A stretch of DNA of 64,000 nucleotides from Argopecten irradians. Lineage: Eukaryota; Mollusca; Bivalvia; Pectinida; Pectinidae. Numbering within the stretch: the stretch's first letter is position 1; every line of letters starts with the position of its first letter. Below, one piece after another: positions 51,342 to 62,900 of the stretch. Below the pieces are notes generated by a model, which was not told where the DNA came from, did not search any database, and saw only the letters and a program-made list of their open reading frames with translations. The translations under genes were made by a program, and so were the position numbers. The stretch is taken from assembly GCF_041381155.1 (NCBI RefSeq), contig NC_091144.1:1922001-1986000 (forward strand). Direction: 5' to 3'.

Positions 51342-51990
51342 ACAGATGATATAACTGGAATTTATATGCGAACAGTACTCGAAACGAAACAAACGTTTAT
51401 TACGGTTTCGATGCAAATTACATGTATGTAATCTAGATCTATATCTAGATTTGATATGAAAAATGATAATAAACAACGACATGTTGCGAAATTTTAAAAA
51501 AGAGCATAATCTTGAAATACGTAAGTTTACGTATCTGATATTAAAAAGTATATGCATATTATATGTACAATGCAATCGGTTTAACATCTCCCCCTAAAAT
51601 ATCATTATGCGGACCATTTCCGTTATTATGGGTAAAATAAATAACAAGTCAAACAAAGGGGAAGGAAACGCAAAAATAAGTCGTTAAATAAATGTACATA
51701 TTGTACAATATAACGACGTTTACAGGTATAATAATGCTCATTTTTGGTAAGATTTGATTATATAAATCATTCATTCACGGAGCAACGTTAACCCTAATGC
51801 AATCAAATTACAGTGTACATAAGGCTTACAATCGTACATCTTAAAGCTTGATATAATTTTGACCTTGCAATGCTCCATGAGGAATGACAACTTGACTTCC
51901 ATAGAAATTGTCAGATCAGCAGTGCAGAAAAAATAATTTCGTTAAAATGCAACTATACGTTAATTTTAACTATATAACATAAATATACTG

Positions 51991-52110
51991 TTTCGGACTA
52001 ACGAGCCTTTCGGCTACGACTAACGGGCCTTCGGACTAACGGGCCTTCGGACTATTGGGCCTTCGGACTAACGAGCCTTCGGACTAACGGGCCTTCGGAC
52101 TAACGGGCCG
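51991..52110. repeat. 16-bp tag array, right orientation (~7.5 copies)
   Basis: The unit is CGGACTAACGGGCCTT, complementary to the tags at 51253-51341. The two arrays bound about 650 bp of AT-rich sequence, so they act as compound terminal inverted repeats. Confidence 0.85.
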
Positions 52111-52129
52111 TATAAGGGTGGTCATTATG

Positions 52130-54150
52130 GTGATGTCATCACGTTTGAACTAAGTCCATTCTGCGTACCTACTAAAATCATGCAGACCACGGGACGTTCT
52201 CGTAAGTTACCACATTAATTATGGAATAATTGCAGATTTCACGCCAATCTGTCCTCCATTGTGTCTTTACTGAGTGTGCTATCAGTGATTAATGGAACAA
52301 AGGACAATGTTTAACATACGGATTTAGTGATGTCAGTCAGATACATGTAGCAGCCTCTCATACTCCAGGAACAACTAACTGATTACATACTCCGTGACAA
52401 GTTGTAGAGTGTCACACCATCAACATCCATTGCAAACGTATTTTCTTTCCAAAAAACAAGGCAGGGGCGTAGGAAGCAGGGGGGCAGGGGGGGGGGCAAC
52501 TGCCCCCCCCCCCCGTTCCCCAGGACGGGGGGGCAAACATGTCTTTTTGCCCCCCCATTTTCGCCGACTGAAATTTTCTAAAAATGCTTATTTGAAAGAA
52601 AAAAGGGTCCTCCTGCACATTTTTCGTACTTCATTCTAGACAATTTTCCGCTGCGCGGCGCATTTCCTCAAACGTTCAAACACATAATGTCAAACCTTAA
52701 ATAGTAAAAATTCAATACACACGAACTAGACTAAAAATGTCTATCAAGGGATTCTATGTACTATTTTAAAAAAATGTCTCTTAAAAGATCAATTTGTTTA
52801 TATGTCTTAGCGAGACAATTAATTCATTTTTTATGTTACACAACAATGTGCCTATGGTGTGAAGCCGGTATATTCAGATCGAGTAGGGTTACATAATATT
52901 ATGACGACACAATTATCATTTCTAAATGCAGGTAGCTTTAAATCGAAAAATTACCATGTTAAGTACGCTTTATAATATAATCATTAAAATACATAGTAAA
53001 ACTCATCTCAGCCATTCTAAATCGTAAATTTTTTTTTTCCGGAGGAGACCCTCGGACCCCCCTAACACCAAATTCTCGCGCCTTTAGGCGCTTGCAAATT
53101 CATCAAAATGCCTCGTAAAACTCATCTCAGCCATTCTAAATCGTAATTTTTTTCCGGGGGAGACCCCCGGACCCCCCAAACACCAAAATCTCGCGCTTTC
53201 GGGCGCTCGCAAATTCATTAAAACTCATTTAAGCTATTCTAAATCGTAATATTTTTCCTGGGGGAGGCCCCGGACCCCACAAACACAAAAATCTCGCGCT
53301 TTCGGGCACTCGCAAAAATCATCAAAATACATTGTAAAACTCATCTCAGCCATTCTAAATTACAATATTTTTCCCCGGAGGTCACCCTCAGACCCCTAAA
53401 ACACCAAAATTTCGCGCCTTCGGCGCTCACACGCTAATTTGCGCATTCTTTAAATTTCCTTTAAGGGGGGGGGGGGGGGGGGGGGGTTACAAAATATTGA
53501 GGACCTTTGCCCCCCCAAACGTATTTTCTTTCCAAAAAACAAGAGTTATAATCCGCTTACCTCTCTTCAGAATTAGAGTAACTTAGCGAATCGTAACCCT
53601 TGGCTAGCGAAAATGAGGGCCAGTAATGATAGAAGTATGTCGTGTAAGGTCGAAGTGAGAGCCTTCCATTCACTTAAGAACTTGTCGCACGTACCATTGT
53701 CGTAATAGCAATTATACTAGGTTTTTAAACTTACATCATCTCGCTACGGTCTTTAAACTAGCAGCCCTCATTTGTCTCTATCCATAGTTAATGGTCACCA
53801 ACCGTCTGTATCAGAAACCGAGCGGAACCCAATACTAGCAAAGCTGTTTGTTTGCACATATATCTGCTTTACTTGTTATATTGTCTGGCATATTTAAATA
53901 CGTCTTCAAAAATTGTCTATATAATTTTGTCCTTCAGAGTGCCTTGTGGCCTACGTCTATCGACGCTGGGACCGGAACACGTGCCTATTATGGCCCAGGA
54001 CTGGGAATGGTCCCGAACAGACATTGAGGGGTACTTCCACAGTGTTGTTGAACGTTTCGACAGCTCGTGTTTAGTGGATGAACAGGGTACACTGCGGGCC
54101 TATATGTGTATGCAGTATAATGGGTCGATGGCCATGCTGTATATCCGCCC
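52130..54150. repeat. Duplicated block, right (intact) copy
   Basis: Same-orientation counterpart of 45320-47465. It carries the intact last exon of the GLYAT-like gene, and its sequence looks clean. Confidence 0.8.
52462..53516. mobile_element. hAT-like non-autonomous element, right copy
   Basis: Same element as 45651-46791, with the left end CAGGGGCGTAGGAAGC and the four internal subrepeats. The right terminal repeat is missing. It is flanked by perfect 27-bp direct repeats (AAACGTATTTTCTTTCCAAA plus AAACAAG) at 52434-52460 and 53517-53543, far longer than the 8 bp expected for hAT. Confidence 0.6.
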
Positions 54151-54487
54151 AGAGTATCGTGAGAATGGTTACTTCAACATAATTCTTAGTGACCTCACTC
54201 GCAAAATTCTCCTCAAGAATGACATTGCTTATGGCTTTATACCAACGCATGATACAGGACTCATTAACCACTCCCGGGAGTTAGGGTTCGAGTGGGTCCC
54301 CAGAGGAGACATGACGTGGGTCAAGTACACACCTCCTGCAAAAATGGAGAAGAACAAGAGTAATGTGGATACGCATTCTCATATAGGGAACAAAACGGAG
54401 GATGGTGAAGAAAAGAAAGAGGGAGAGGAAGAAAACCATTCAGCACAACCTCTTTTTATCAACGCCATCCCATTAACAATAGGATGA
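53938..54487 (+). CDS. Glycine N-acyltransferase-like gene, terminal exon
   Basis: The acceptor TTTTGTCCTTCAG ends at 53937 and the TGA is at 54485-54487. The exon gives 182 full codons: VPCGLRLSTLGPEHVPIMAQ opens the C-terminal GNAT-fold domain, as GLRFSSLxxxHAxxV does in vertebrate GLYAT. The acetyl-CoA/acyl-CoA-binding loop is LYIRPEYRENGYF (vertebrate form LPEYRGHG), followed by a helix and FIPTHDTGLINHSRELGFEW, equivalent to the SHV(D)xxNxxxxxxxxxLGF segment. A C-terminal tail of about 45 residues, rich in Lys, Glu and Asn, exceeds the family norm. The conceptual protein totals about 317 aa against the usual 290-300. It needs two bases from exon 4 (phase 2). Confidence 0.85.
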
Positions 54488-54494
54488 GCATGAA

Positions 54495-55461
54495 ATATTT
54501 GTTTTGTGTCTAAGGTGTAAGATATCAAAACTTGTGTCTAAGATGTAAGATATCAATACTTATGTGTAAGATGTAAGATATCAAAACTTTTCTCTAAGAT
54601 GTAAGATATCAATGCTTGTGTCTAAGATGTAAGATATCAATTCTTGTGTCTAAGATGTAAGATATCAATACTTGTGTCTAAGATGTAAGATATCAATACT
54701 TGTGTCTAAGATGTAAGATATCAATTCTTGTGTCTAAGATGTAAGATATCAATACTTGTGTCAAAGATGTAAGATATCAATGCTTGTGTCTAAGATGTAA
54801 GATATCAATTCTTGTGTCTAAGATGTAAGATATCAATACTTGTGTCAAAGATGTAAGATATCAATGCTTGTGTTTAAGATGTAAGATATCAATTCTTGTG
54901 TCTAAGATGTAAGATATCAAAACTTTTCTCTAAGATGTAAGATATCAATGCTTGTGTCTAAGATGTAAGATATCAATTCTTGTGTCAAAGATGTAAGATA
55001 TCAATTCTTGTGTCTAAGATGTAAGATATCAAAACTTTTCTCTAAGATGTAAGATATCAATGCTTGTGTCTAAGATGTAAGATATCAATTCTTGTGTCTA
55101 AGATGTAAGATATCAATACTTGTGTCAAAGATGTAAGATATCAATTCTTGTGTCTAAGATGTAAGATATCAATACTTGTGTCTAAGATGTAAGATATCAA
55201 TACTTGTGTCTAAGATGTAAGATATCAATACTTGTGTCTAAGATGTAAGATATCAATACTTGTGTCTAAGATGTAAGATATCAATTCTTGTGTCTAAGAT
55301 GTAAGATATTAAAACTTGTGTCTAAGATGTAAGATATCAATACTTGTGTCAAAGATATTAGATATCAATTCTTGTGTCTAAGATGTAAGATATTAAAACT
55401 TGTTTCTAAGATGTAAGATATCAATACTTAAGTCTAAGATGTAAGATATCAATACTTGTGT
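54495..55461. repeat. 28-bp minisatellite, ~34 copies, after the GLYAT-like stop codon
   Basis: The unit is TTGTGTCTAAGATGTAAGAT plus ATCAATAC, with variants TCAATTC, TCAAAAC and GTCAAAG. It begins within 15 bp of the stop codon, so it probably forms much of the 3' UTR if transcription continues. No AATAAA is seen before the array. Confidence 0.95.
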
Positions 55462-56141
55462 AATTAAATAGGTGTATAAATAGATGTAAGATATTAACAC
55501 GGATTGTGAGGGGAGGAAATGAAGGAAAGATAGTGAGTGAGTAAGGGAGAGAACTCGAGAGGGACAACATGAGAGAAAACAGAAAAATAGACACATCCTG
55601 TATTACGATTGAGGTTCGATTTTAAATAATATGTAGTCTTACTAACCTCAACACCAATGAAGACAATACATCTTGGTATCTTAACTTATTGACCTATTAG
55701 GAGGATCTCCATTAGTAAGGATTACCTTCCGTTTATCCTCCTAAAAGGTTCATATAACTATTTAATAACAGCGCTTTAATCTCGAGGCCATTATACATGT
55801 AATGTCTGACATTGGAGAATATGTTCGCTGAGTCCTGTTCAGACTGAACTAAGGAGTTCTTTGAGAAGAAGTTTTGTGTTAATCATGTTAGGAATGCATG
55901 TTTCGTTTTGTTTAATTTTCCTAAAATGATGACCCAGGTTTTAGTTTGTTAACCGTTTTATGTATACTGTTACCAATTGATTGTTTTAGAGGCAGTTACA
56001 ATGGTATTGGAAACAATAGGACAAAGGGATCCAAAACATGTTTTCTTCTGCAATTGTTAATTAGTAAGAAATGTTTTTTAATCAATACAAACTGTTTTAG
56101 TGTCGAATTCGTCATACATATTAATATCCTTTTAAACACTA
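55462..56141. other. Intergenic, no gene seen
   Basis: A purine-rich stretch (about 55500-55600) and AT-rich sequence. A short + strand frame at 55946-56176 runs into the MITE at 56146 and has no recognisable product. Confidence 0.4.
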
Positions 56142-56145
56142 TTAA

Positions 56146-56534
56146 AGGTCCACTATCTTTCCGAAATGGCTTTTAATTTTTGAAATTGGAATGGAAAACG
56201 AGCTTGATAATTTTGTAGGGTCGCAAAAGTTATTGGCTTACCATTAATACTACAGCTGTCATCACCTTCTGAACAATTAAAGTTAAATAGATTAAATGTT
56301 AATTTTCATAACGCGGGTCGTATTATATTCCCAGCCGTCGTCTTAATTACCGAGCGTTAGTTGACTATCACTGCGCCAGACAGCAGAACAGCGAAATTAA
56401 TTTTCACTGTTAACATGGTTTGAGCAGGAAATCTTGCATTGTAACTTGATCTTAGGCCATCGATATATATTTCCTTATGTTACCAATGTTTTTAAGAAAC
56501 TTCATTTTTTCGTTAGGAAAGGTATAGTGGGCCT
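56146..56534. mobile_element. MITE with AGG(T/C)CCACTAT ends, ~389 bp
   Basis: The left end is AGGTCCACTATCTTTCCGAA and the right end, on the other strand, is AGGCCCACTATACCTTTCCT. TTAA precedes the left end (56142-56145) and TTCA follows the right end, consistent with a TTAA target with one change. It is non-coding. Confidence 0.75.
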
Positions 56535-56708
56535 TTCAAAGCCATGTAACATTTTTTTTCGATGTGACAATTACTAGTATACTGTTTTTGATATGTTAGT
56601 AATTTATTCAACATTGTTCGCAATGGCATAAACCTTGACATCGTTGTTATTTGATCCAAAAATAGTTTTTGTTGTCCATAAAAACGCGAGAAGAATTAGT
56701 TGTAGTTG

Positions 56709-56725
56709 AATGAATTGTCCCTTTA
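56709..56725. mobile_element. Orphan terminus of the 16041-16607 MITE family
   Basis: GAATGAATTGTCCCTTTAA is the same as the right end plus TTAA of the element at 16041-16607. No partner end was found nearby, so this is probably a truncated relic. Confidence 0.55.
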
Positions 56726-56994
56726 AACGATCCATATTATTTTTTGTTTTTGTTTTATGAAGCAGGATTGATATTTCTAGCATCAAAAGGCTTTTTATGA
56801 CCACATAGATCATAAGTGGTCATCCCGCAATGACATCCTCCTCTCGAATGTCACGCACGTGCACACTCGCCTAATTTATGTCTATCTCCTGATCAGACAG
56901 CAAACTGACCAAAGACGTTAAAACAATAATGCCAAAACTATCCAAATCAAATGAAATTGCCATGTTGATACCATTTTGTTCCATTCCATGTCGT

Positions 56995-57056
56995 TCATTC
57001 TCGTCGTAACATCTTGGTGGATCTGTGTCTGAGAAATTCCTTCCCCGACATTTTGT
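56995..57056 (-). CDS. Candidate terminal exon of a - strand gene
   Basis: On the - strand the acceptor GTATACACAACAG precedes 57056. The exon reads (G)DKMSGKEFLRHRSTKMLRRE and stops at TGA (56995-56997). It accepts the one-base phase left by the exon at 59291-59382. The sequence is strongly basic, as in the cytoplasmic tails of many membrane proteins. A - strand AATAAA lies downstream near 56603-56608. No homology is recognised, so this rests on splice sites and phase. Confidence 0.3.
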
Positions 57057-57178
57057 CTGTTGTGTATACGCTGTCATACCTATTCCATATGTAATGTTAC
57101 TGCCCAGTTTCTATTTGTTCACACTATATATCAGAATAATAGAAGCTGGATACCAAACAGTTGATATACAAATAAAAA

Positions 57179-57315
57179 TGGCTTATGTATACTGTGTGAC
57201 TGTTGTAGGAGGTATAAGTGTGTTATTGGCCTGTATGTGGGTAAAAGCACCATTGTTAATATTACCATTGTTACAGAAGGATGACCAAGACGTCTTTGGT
57301 GTTCCATCAGAGTAA
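57179..57315 (+). CDS. Possible 45-codon membrane-peptide ORF
   Basis: ATG in a favourable context (AAAAATGG) opens MAYVYCVTVVGGISVLLACM, followed by WVKAPLLILPLLQKDDQDVFGVPSE and TAA. One hydrophobic span (residues 4-20) and a second short one (25-33) precede an acidic tail. A polyadenylation hexamer AATAAA overlaps the stop codon (57314-57319). The frame is open further upstream (to 57025). I do not recognise it. It lies on the opposite strand within the intron of the candidate - strand gene and may be spurious. Confidence 0.25.
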
Positions 57316-57619
57316 TAAACGCCAAAAAGAATTTATCATTTTGCTTTTCTAGAACTATTTACAATATATTTCAAATGAGATAAACAATTAAAAGCTTTAG
57401 TCCTAATCACACAAGTATTTTCCAATGGCTGTCATACTTACCTTTTATGTTATTATCTACAACCTAAATGTGTTATGAATAGTGTAAATGTTATTGTTTT
57501 AAAGTAATGAAGTTTAAATCTACAAAAGCATGTCAAACCCAATTCCATTTGAATGATTAAAACCAAAACGAATGCACCGTGGACTGTCTAGCTGAAAAAT
57601 ATGTATGATAATAATATAA

Positions 57620-58660
57620 CTGGCCAATAACTGTCGATTATGAAATTAACCAATATCGTGTTATGTTAAAGTTAAGCACAACCACTAACGTTTTACGTCT
57701 AGCCAATAGCAATGCACTTTACAGTTGGCAAAATAAAAACAACAGATAATCACTTTTAATATTGCAACTGGCAAATAACTGTAAGCTACAAAATTGACCA
57801 ATAGGTATTCACGTTACAACGGCCAATAACTGTAAACTACAAAATGGACCAATAGTATTCACGTTACAGTGGCAATAACTGTAAACTACAAAATGGACCA
57901 ATAAGTATTCACGTTACAGTTGGCTAATAACTGTAAACTACAAAATGGACCAATAAGTATTCACGTTACAGTTGGCCAATAACTGTAAACTACAAAATGG
58001 ACCAATAAGTATTCACGTTACAGTGGCAATAACTGTAAACTACAAAATGGACCAATAAGTATTCACGTTACAGTGGCTAATAACTGTAAACTACAAAATG
58101 GACCAATAGGTATTCACGTTACAGCTGGCCAATAACTGTAAACTACAAAATGGACCAATAGGTATTCACGTTACAGCTGGCTAATAACTGTAAACTACAA
58201 AATGGACCAATATGTATTCACGTTAAAGCTCGCTAATCTAATAACTGTAAACTACAAAATGGACCAATAGGTATTCATGTTACAGTTGGCTAATAACTGT
58301 AAACTACAAAATGGTCACGTTAAAGCTCGCTAATCTAATAACTGTAAACTACAAAATGGACCAATAGGTATTCACGTTACAGCTGGCCAATAACTGTAAA
58401 CTACAAAATGGACCAATAAGTATTCACGTTACAGTTGGCTAATAACTGTAAACTACAAAATGGACCAATAAGTATTCACGTTACAGCTGGCTAATAACTG
58501 TAAACTACAAAATGGACCAATAGGTATTCACGTTACAGCTGGCTAATAACTGTAAACTACAAAATGGACCAATAAGTATTCACGTTACAGCTGGCTAATA
58601 ACTGTAAACTACAAAATGGACAAATATGTATTCACGTTAAAGCTGGCCAATAACAGTCGA
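57620..58660. repeat. 52-bp minisatellite, ~20 copies
   Basis: The unit is TAACTGTAAACTACAAAATG, GACCAATAAGTATTCACGTT and ACAGTTGGCTAA. The edges (57620-57770 and 58640-58660) are diverged, and some copies carry a duplicated CTAAT or a deletion of the GACCAATAGGT block. Confidence 0.9.
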
Positions 58661-59290
58661 TTGTCCTATCGCTATGTATATTACAACTGTACATTGGCCT
58701 AAAGCTATCGACACACCTCTCAGTGTCCTGGACGCCATTATAGCCGTTACGTTGGACGTTAATCAATCAAACAATATCATAACATAATTTACATGTACAT
58801 AGAAACCATGTATTTAATCAGAGGAAAAACCAAATTGTATATTTTATTTAGATAGGAAGTACTATATATGTATAGTAGTCATATTAGCTCAAGTGCAAAA
58901 AATTAATTTGGCTAGCAAATGAATTTGTTCACAGAATGTCGTCACAGAAATGACAACAGGTGACCTTAACGACCTTTTCTATCTGAATTGAAATTTCAAA
59001 TAAACAGATGAATTGATTACTTGCGAATCATAAGTGAATTCGAACCATATTGTAAACACTCAAGACACCATTTCTATGTTCAAGAAAATGTATCGAGTGC
59101 TGGAGAATATCATTCGACTAATAGAGGGGATACAATTGTGTATGCTCGAGGTATCAGAACAGTAGAGAATGGTATCCAATGGTATCTGTCAAAAAATCGA
59201 ATCATTCAAATGTAAACATACCTTCACTTTTTGAAAATTATATCCGTTTCCAGATAAAATTTATTATATGTTATTCGTGTACGAACTCAC
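58661..59290. other. No gene seen
   Basis: AT-rich sequence. A 64-codon + strand frame at 59021-59215 has no recognisable features. If the - strand exon pair is real, this is part of its intron. Confidence 0.4.
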
Positions 59291-59382
59291 CGTAGCCATT
59301 GGTGTTACCGTAGTCGATGGCATTTGAAGCCTTTAAGCAGATTGAGGACACTTTACTATTAGTGTTTGTCTTTCGAGGCGTT
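59291..59382 (-). CDS. Candidate internal exon of a - strand gene
   Basis: On the - strand the exon is preceded by CTCTTTTCCACAG and followed by the consensus donor GTGAGT (59285-59290 region). Only one frame is open; it reads TPRKTNTNSKVSSICLKASN followed by AIDYGNTNGY, with one base left at each end (92 bp). Polar, Ser/Asn-rich composition suggests a disordered region or cytoplasmic tail. Earlier exons would lie right of 59382, probably past the 63-bp array. The product is not recognised. Confidence 0.45.
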
Positions 59383-59936
59383 CTGTGGAAAAGAGAAGAT
59401 ATCATCCAAATACCCAGTGTCTAATCAAAAACAGTTTTAAGCTCTCTCAGATAATTTATAGAGGAACCATGTTTTATGTTATGACATGTTGTATCGTTTT
59501 ACTGCCATATTTTAAAATCACTGACAAATGTTGATTTCATTTTTTTTGTTACCATGGTTACATAAATGTTTTTGATGATTTCAATGCCTTTTGTTGTATT
59601 TTTCATATATCGTTTGGACAATAAATGCATATATGTAGAAAAGAGAATCAAAACATCATCATTTAGAGGCAATGCGATTCAGAAACTGTATAAAAACTAT
59701 ATAAAAAAGAAAATACAACAAATTAAAAAAAACAATTAAATACTTACACTAAAGTATTTGTCGCAATATGTTCGTTACATTTTAAATCAGACACGACCAT
59801 ATGATAAAAGTGCATTCGAAATGAGATGTTGCAAATTGAAATTATCAAAGGTTTTTTTTCCCTATCTGTTGTACTACTACTCTCTTGTTTAATGTGGGTA
59901 TAATCCTAGAAGATGATAAATTGTTTTAATAACATC
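59383..59936. other. No gene seen
   Basis: AT-rich sequence before the 63-bp array, possibly an intron of the - strand candidate gene. Confidence 0.4.
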
Positions 59937-62900
59937 GACTTTACATACTACTCGTGTGGTATCGTCCTTAACTACGTATACGTTTATGTTTTACACATGG
60001 ACTTTACATACTACTCGTGTGATATCGTCCTTAACTACGTATACGTTTGTGTTTTACACCTGGACTTTACATACTACTCGTGTGATATCGTCCTTAACTA
60101 CGTATACGTTTGTGTTTTACACCTGGACTTTACATACTACTCGTGTGATATCGTCCTTAACTACGTATACGTTTGTGTTTTACACCTGGACTTTACATAC
60201 TACTCGTGTGATATCGTCCTTAACTACGTATACGTTTGTGTTTTACACCTGGACTTTACATACTACTCGTGTGATATCGTCCTTAACTACGTATACGTTT
60301 GTGTTTTACACCTGGACTTTACATACTACTCGTGTGATATCGTCCTTAACTACGTATACGTTTGTGTTTTACACCTGGACTTTACATACTACTCGTGTGT
60401 ATGTCCTTACTACGTATACGTTTGTGTTTACACTGGACTTTACATACTACTCGTGTGATATCGTCCTTAACTACGTATACGTTTGTGTTTTACACCTGGA
60501 CTTTACATACTACTCGTGTGATATCGTCCTTAACTACGTATACGTTTGTGTTTTACACCTGGACTTTACATACTACTCGTGTGATATCGTCCTTAACTAC
60601 GTATACGTTTGTGTTTTACACCTGGACTTTACATACTACTCGTGTGATATCGTCCTTAACTACGTATACGTTTGTGTTTTACACCTGGACTTTACATACT
60701 ACTCGTGTGATATCGTCCTTAACTACGTATACGTTTGTGTTTTACACCTGGACTTTACATACTACTCGTGTGATATCGTCCTTAACTACGTATACGTTTG
60801 TGTTTTACACCTGGACTTTACATACTACTCGTGTGATATCGTCCTTAACTACGTATACGTTTGTGTGTTACACCTGGACTTTACATACTACTCGTGTGAT
60901 ATCGTCCTTAACTACGTATACGTTTGTGTTTTACACGTGGACTTTACATACTACTCGTGTGATATCGTCCTTAACTACGTATACGTTTGTGTTTTACACC
61001 TGGACTTTACATACTACTCGTGTGATATCGTCCTTAACTACGTATACGTTTGTGTTTTACACCTGGACTTTACATACTACTCGTGTGATATCGTCCTTAA
61101 CTACGTATACGTTTGTGTTTTACACCTGGACTTTACATACTACTCGTGTGATATCGTCCTTAACTACGTATACGTTTGTGTGTTACACCTGGACTTTACA
61201 TACTACTCGTGTGATATCGTCCTTAACTACGTATACGTTTGTGTTTTACACCTGGACTTTACATACTACTCGTGTGATATCGTCCTTAACTACGTATACG
61301 TTTGTGTTTTACACCTGGACTTTACATACTACTACTCGTGTGATATCGTCCTTAACTACGTATACGTTTGTGTTTTACACCTGGACTTTACATACTACTC
61401 GTGTGATATCGTCCTTAACTACGTATACGTTTGTGTTTTACACCTGGACTTTACATACTACTCGTGTGATATCGTCCTTAACTACGTACGTTTGTGTTTT
61501 ACACCTGGACTTTACATACTACTCGTGTGATATCGTCCTTAACTACGTATACGTTTGTGTTTTACACCTGGACTTTACATACTACTCGTGTGATATCGTC
61601 CTTAACTACGTATACGTTTGTGTTTTACACCTGGACTTTACATACTACTCGTGTGATATCGTCCTTAACTACGTATACGTTTGTGTTTTACACCTGGACT
61701 TTACATACTACTCGTGTGATATCGTCCTTAACTACGTATACGTTTGTGTTTTACACCTGGACTTTACATACTACTCGTGTGATATCGTCCTTAACTACGT
61801 ATACGTTTGTGTTTTACACCTGGACTTTACATACTACTCGTGTGATATCGTCCTTAACTACGTATACGTTTGTGTTTTACACATGGACTTTACATACTAC
61901 TCGTGTGATATCGTCCTTAACTACGTATACGTTTGTGTTTTACACCTGGACTTTACATACTACTCGTGTGATATCGTCCTTAACTACGTATACGTTTGTG
62001 TTTTACACCTGGACTTTACATACTACTCGTGTGATATCGTCCTTAACTACGTATACGTTTGTGTTTTTACACCTGGACTTTACATACTACTCGTGTGATA
62101 TCGTCCTTAACTACGTATACGTTTGTGTTTTACACCTGGACTTTACATACTACTCGTGTGATATCGTCCTTAACTACGTATACGTTTGTGTTTTACACCT
62201 GGACTTTACATACTACTCGTGTGATATCGTCCTTAACTACGTATACGTTTGTGTTTTACACATGGACTTTACATACTACTCGTGTGATATCGTCCTTAAC
62301 TACGTATACGTTTGTGTTTTACACCTGGACTTTACATACTACTCGTGTGATATCGTCCTTAACTACGTATACGTTTGTGTTTTACACCTGGACTTTACAT
62401 ACTACTCGTGTGATATCGTCCTTAACTACGTATACGTTTGTGTTTTACACCTGGACTTTACATTACTCGTGTGTATTCCTTACTACGTGTGATATCGGTA
62501 TCGTCCTTAACTACGTATACGTTTGTGTTTTACACCTGGACTTTACATACTACTCGTGTGATATCGTCCTTAACTACGTATACGTTTGTGTTTTACACCT
62601 GGACTTTACATACTACTCGTGTGATATCGTCCTTAACTACGTATACGTTTGTGTTTTACACCTGGACTTTACATACATACTACTCGTGTGATATCGTCCT
62701 TAACTACGTATACGTTTGTGTTTTACACCTGGACTTTACATACTACTCGTGTGATATCGTCCTTAACTACGTATACGTTTGTGTTTTACACCTGGACTTT
62801 ACATACTACTCGTGTGATATCGTCCTTAACTACGTATACGTTTGTGTTTTACACCTGGACTTTACATACTACTCGTGTGATATCGTCCTTAACTACGTAT

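Larger units (their letters stand above)
50620..52130. mobile_element. Composite region of nested inverted repeats
   Basis: The outer borders, around 50622-50665 and 52096-52135, are roughly complementary (CGCCCTTATATCCCTACGGCCC against GGGCCGTATAAGGGTGG). Inside are a GGGCACTATT hairpin near 50719-50744, a CRE/YY1-type motif group (50777-50839), a 139-bp palindrome (51106-51244) and an inner block bounded by inverted 16-bp tag arrays (51253-51341 and 51991-52110). This suggests insertion of one element into another, with no transposase visible. Confidence 0.5.

Noticed and set aside
56871-57077. 68-codon - strand frame
   Set aside because: It overlaps the candidate - strand terminal exon in another phase, with no features of its own.
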